Positions 6,684-7,254 of a DNA stretch of 7,254 nucleotides are shown here, one piece after another (position 1 is the stretch's first letter; the number at the start of each line of letters is the position of its first letter). Location: NCBI GenBank assembly GCA_900552985.1, contig USBP01000062.1:1-7254 (forward strand), written 5' to 3'. The DNA comes from an uncultured Oscillospiraceae bacterium. GTDB taxonomy: Bacteria > Bacillota > Clostridia > Oscillospirales > Acutalibacteraceae. A model generated the notes under the pieces. It did no database searches and was not told the origin of the DNA. It saw only the letters and a list, made by a program, of their open reading frames with translations. The translations under genes and the position numbers were made by a program.

Positions 6684-7254
6684 TTATCTCTGATAAACCA
6701 GTTCGCCGCGGCAAAAGGTATACTGCACGCGCCCCTGAAGCCGCAGGCCCTTAAACGCACTGTTGCAGGATTTCCCATGGAACCGGGCAGGATCCACTGC
6801 CCAGCTTTCCCGTGGGTCAAAAAGCATCAAATCTGCTATCCCGCCCTCACGCAAGGCGCCGCAGGGCGCCCCGAGCAGCTGCGCGGGCAAAGCCGACATC
6901 CGATACAACAGCTCCGGCAGGCCCATAAACCCCTGCCCCACCAGGCAGGTGATCCCGGCGGCCAGTGAGGTTTCCAAGCCAATCACGCCGTTGGGAGCAT
7001 TTTCAAAATCCGCTTTCTCCTGCGCTGTATGCGGCGCGTGATCCGTGGCAATGACATCAATCGTCCCATCCCTCAGGCCTTCCAAAACAGCCATGCGATC
7101 CCGCTCCGGGCGCAGGGGTGGGCTCATGCGGTAATCCGCATCTCGGGAAAGAAGCGCGTCATCCGTCAACATAAAGTAGTGCGGGCAAGTCTCCGCCGTT
7201 ACTTTGGCGCCCATCCTTTTGGCCGCCCGAATCATCTCTACACTCACCGCCGTG
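6684..7254 (-). CDS. pyrC: Dihydroorotase, type I (5' end cut off by window)
   Basis: Only the C-terminal 189 residues are visible; type I enzymes are about 425-430 aa, so the first half, with the HxH metal site, lies beyond the window end. The reading frame is open to the edge, so the GTG at 7247 is internal and not a start. It cyclises carbamoyl aspartate to dihydroorotate with zinc. Seen, counting from the first visible residue: SVEMIRAAKRMG at 4-15, AETCPHYF at 20-27 with a zinc-ligand His25, SPPLR at 44-48 (family usually NPPLR), ATDHAPH at 69-75 with the catalytic Asp71, IGLETSLA at 91-98, and the closing small beta domain with ADLMLFDP and KSCNSAFKG. The visible catalytic residues are intact. 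The family is certain; hydantoinase-like relatives are less likely given the operon. Confidence 0.94.
   Translation of the reverse strand, partial: TAVSVEMIRAAKRMGAKVTAETCPHYFMLTDDALLSRDADYRMSPPLRPERDRMAVLEGLRDGTIDVIATDHAPHTAQEKADFENAPNGVIGLETSLAAGITCLVGQGFMGLPELLYRMSALPAQLLGAPCGALREGGIADLMLFDPRESWAVDPARFHGKSCNSAFKGLRLQGRVQYTFCRGELVYQR

Noticed and set aside
5505..6968. Long plus-strand open frame (487 codons) opposite pyrC, pyrF and carA
   Set aside because: It crosses three recognised minus-strand genes, its product has no recognisable domain and is rich in His, Arg and Gln as antisense frames of GC-rich genes are, and I saw no convincing ribosome site. It is a shadow frame.

Overview
This window is most of a de novo pyrimidine biosynthesis (pyr) operon, all on the minus strand. 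In transcription order it reads pyrC (5' end cut by the window edge), pyrF, carA, carB, pyrK, pyrD (3' end cut by the window edge). There are no long gaps: spacings are 51 nt (pyrC-pyrF), 18 nt (pyrF-carA), an 11-nt overlap (carA-carB), 49 nt (carB-pyrK) and a 1-nt stop/start overlap (pyrK-pyrD). No RNA genes, mobile elements, CRISPR arrays or promoters are visible. The operon promoter and any PyrR attenuator would lie upstream of pyrC, outside the window.

The gene set points to a Gram-positive anaerobe of the Clostridia: an NAD-linked class 1B dihydroorotate dehydrogenase (PyrD with its FeS/FAD partner PyrK), a 310-aa type-2 OMP decarboxylase, strong GGAGG-type ribosome binding sites and moderately GC-rich codons. 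The genus cannot be told from the sequence.

PyrC, PyrF, PyrK and PyrD keep every catalytic or cofactor residue that I can check. The two carbamoyl phosphate synthetase subunits between them do not. CarA is full length and collinear with the family, but the nucleophile Cys of its class I glutaminase is Gly253, and the His and Glu of the triad are Thr338 and Ser340. CarB is full length and has no stop or frameshift. In its C-terminal ATP-grasp half, which makes carbamoyl phosphate, all three metal ligands are replaced (Gln to Arg809, Glu to His821, Asn to Ser823) and the glycine-rich loop is gone. In its N-terminal half the glycine loop and two of three metal ligands are changed (Arg283, Asp299). 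Fold signatures, the subunit and oligomer regions, the glutamine-pocket residues and the C-terminal allosteric (MGS-like) domain remain recognisable.

The window therefore appears to encode an intact, co-transcribed pseudo-carbamoyl-phosphate synthetase inside an otherwise normal pyr operon. A regulatory, sensing or scaffolding role, or a new reaction, is possible. An alternative is early decay, with a second carAB elsewhere supplying carbamoyl phosphate. This is the main discovery candidate. Comparisons with E. coli and B. subtilis enzymes are from memory, not from an alignment run.
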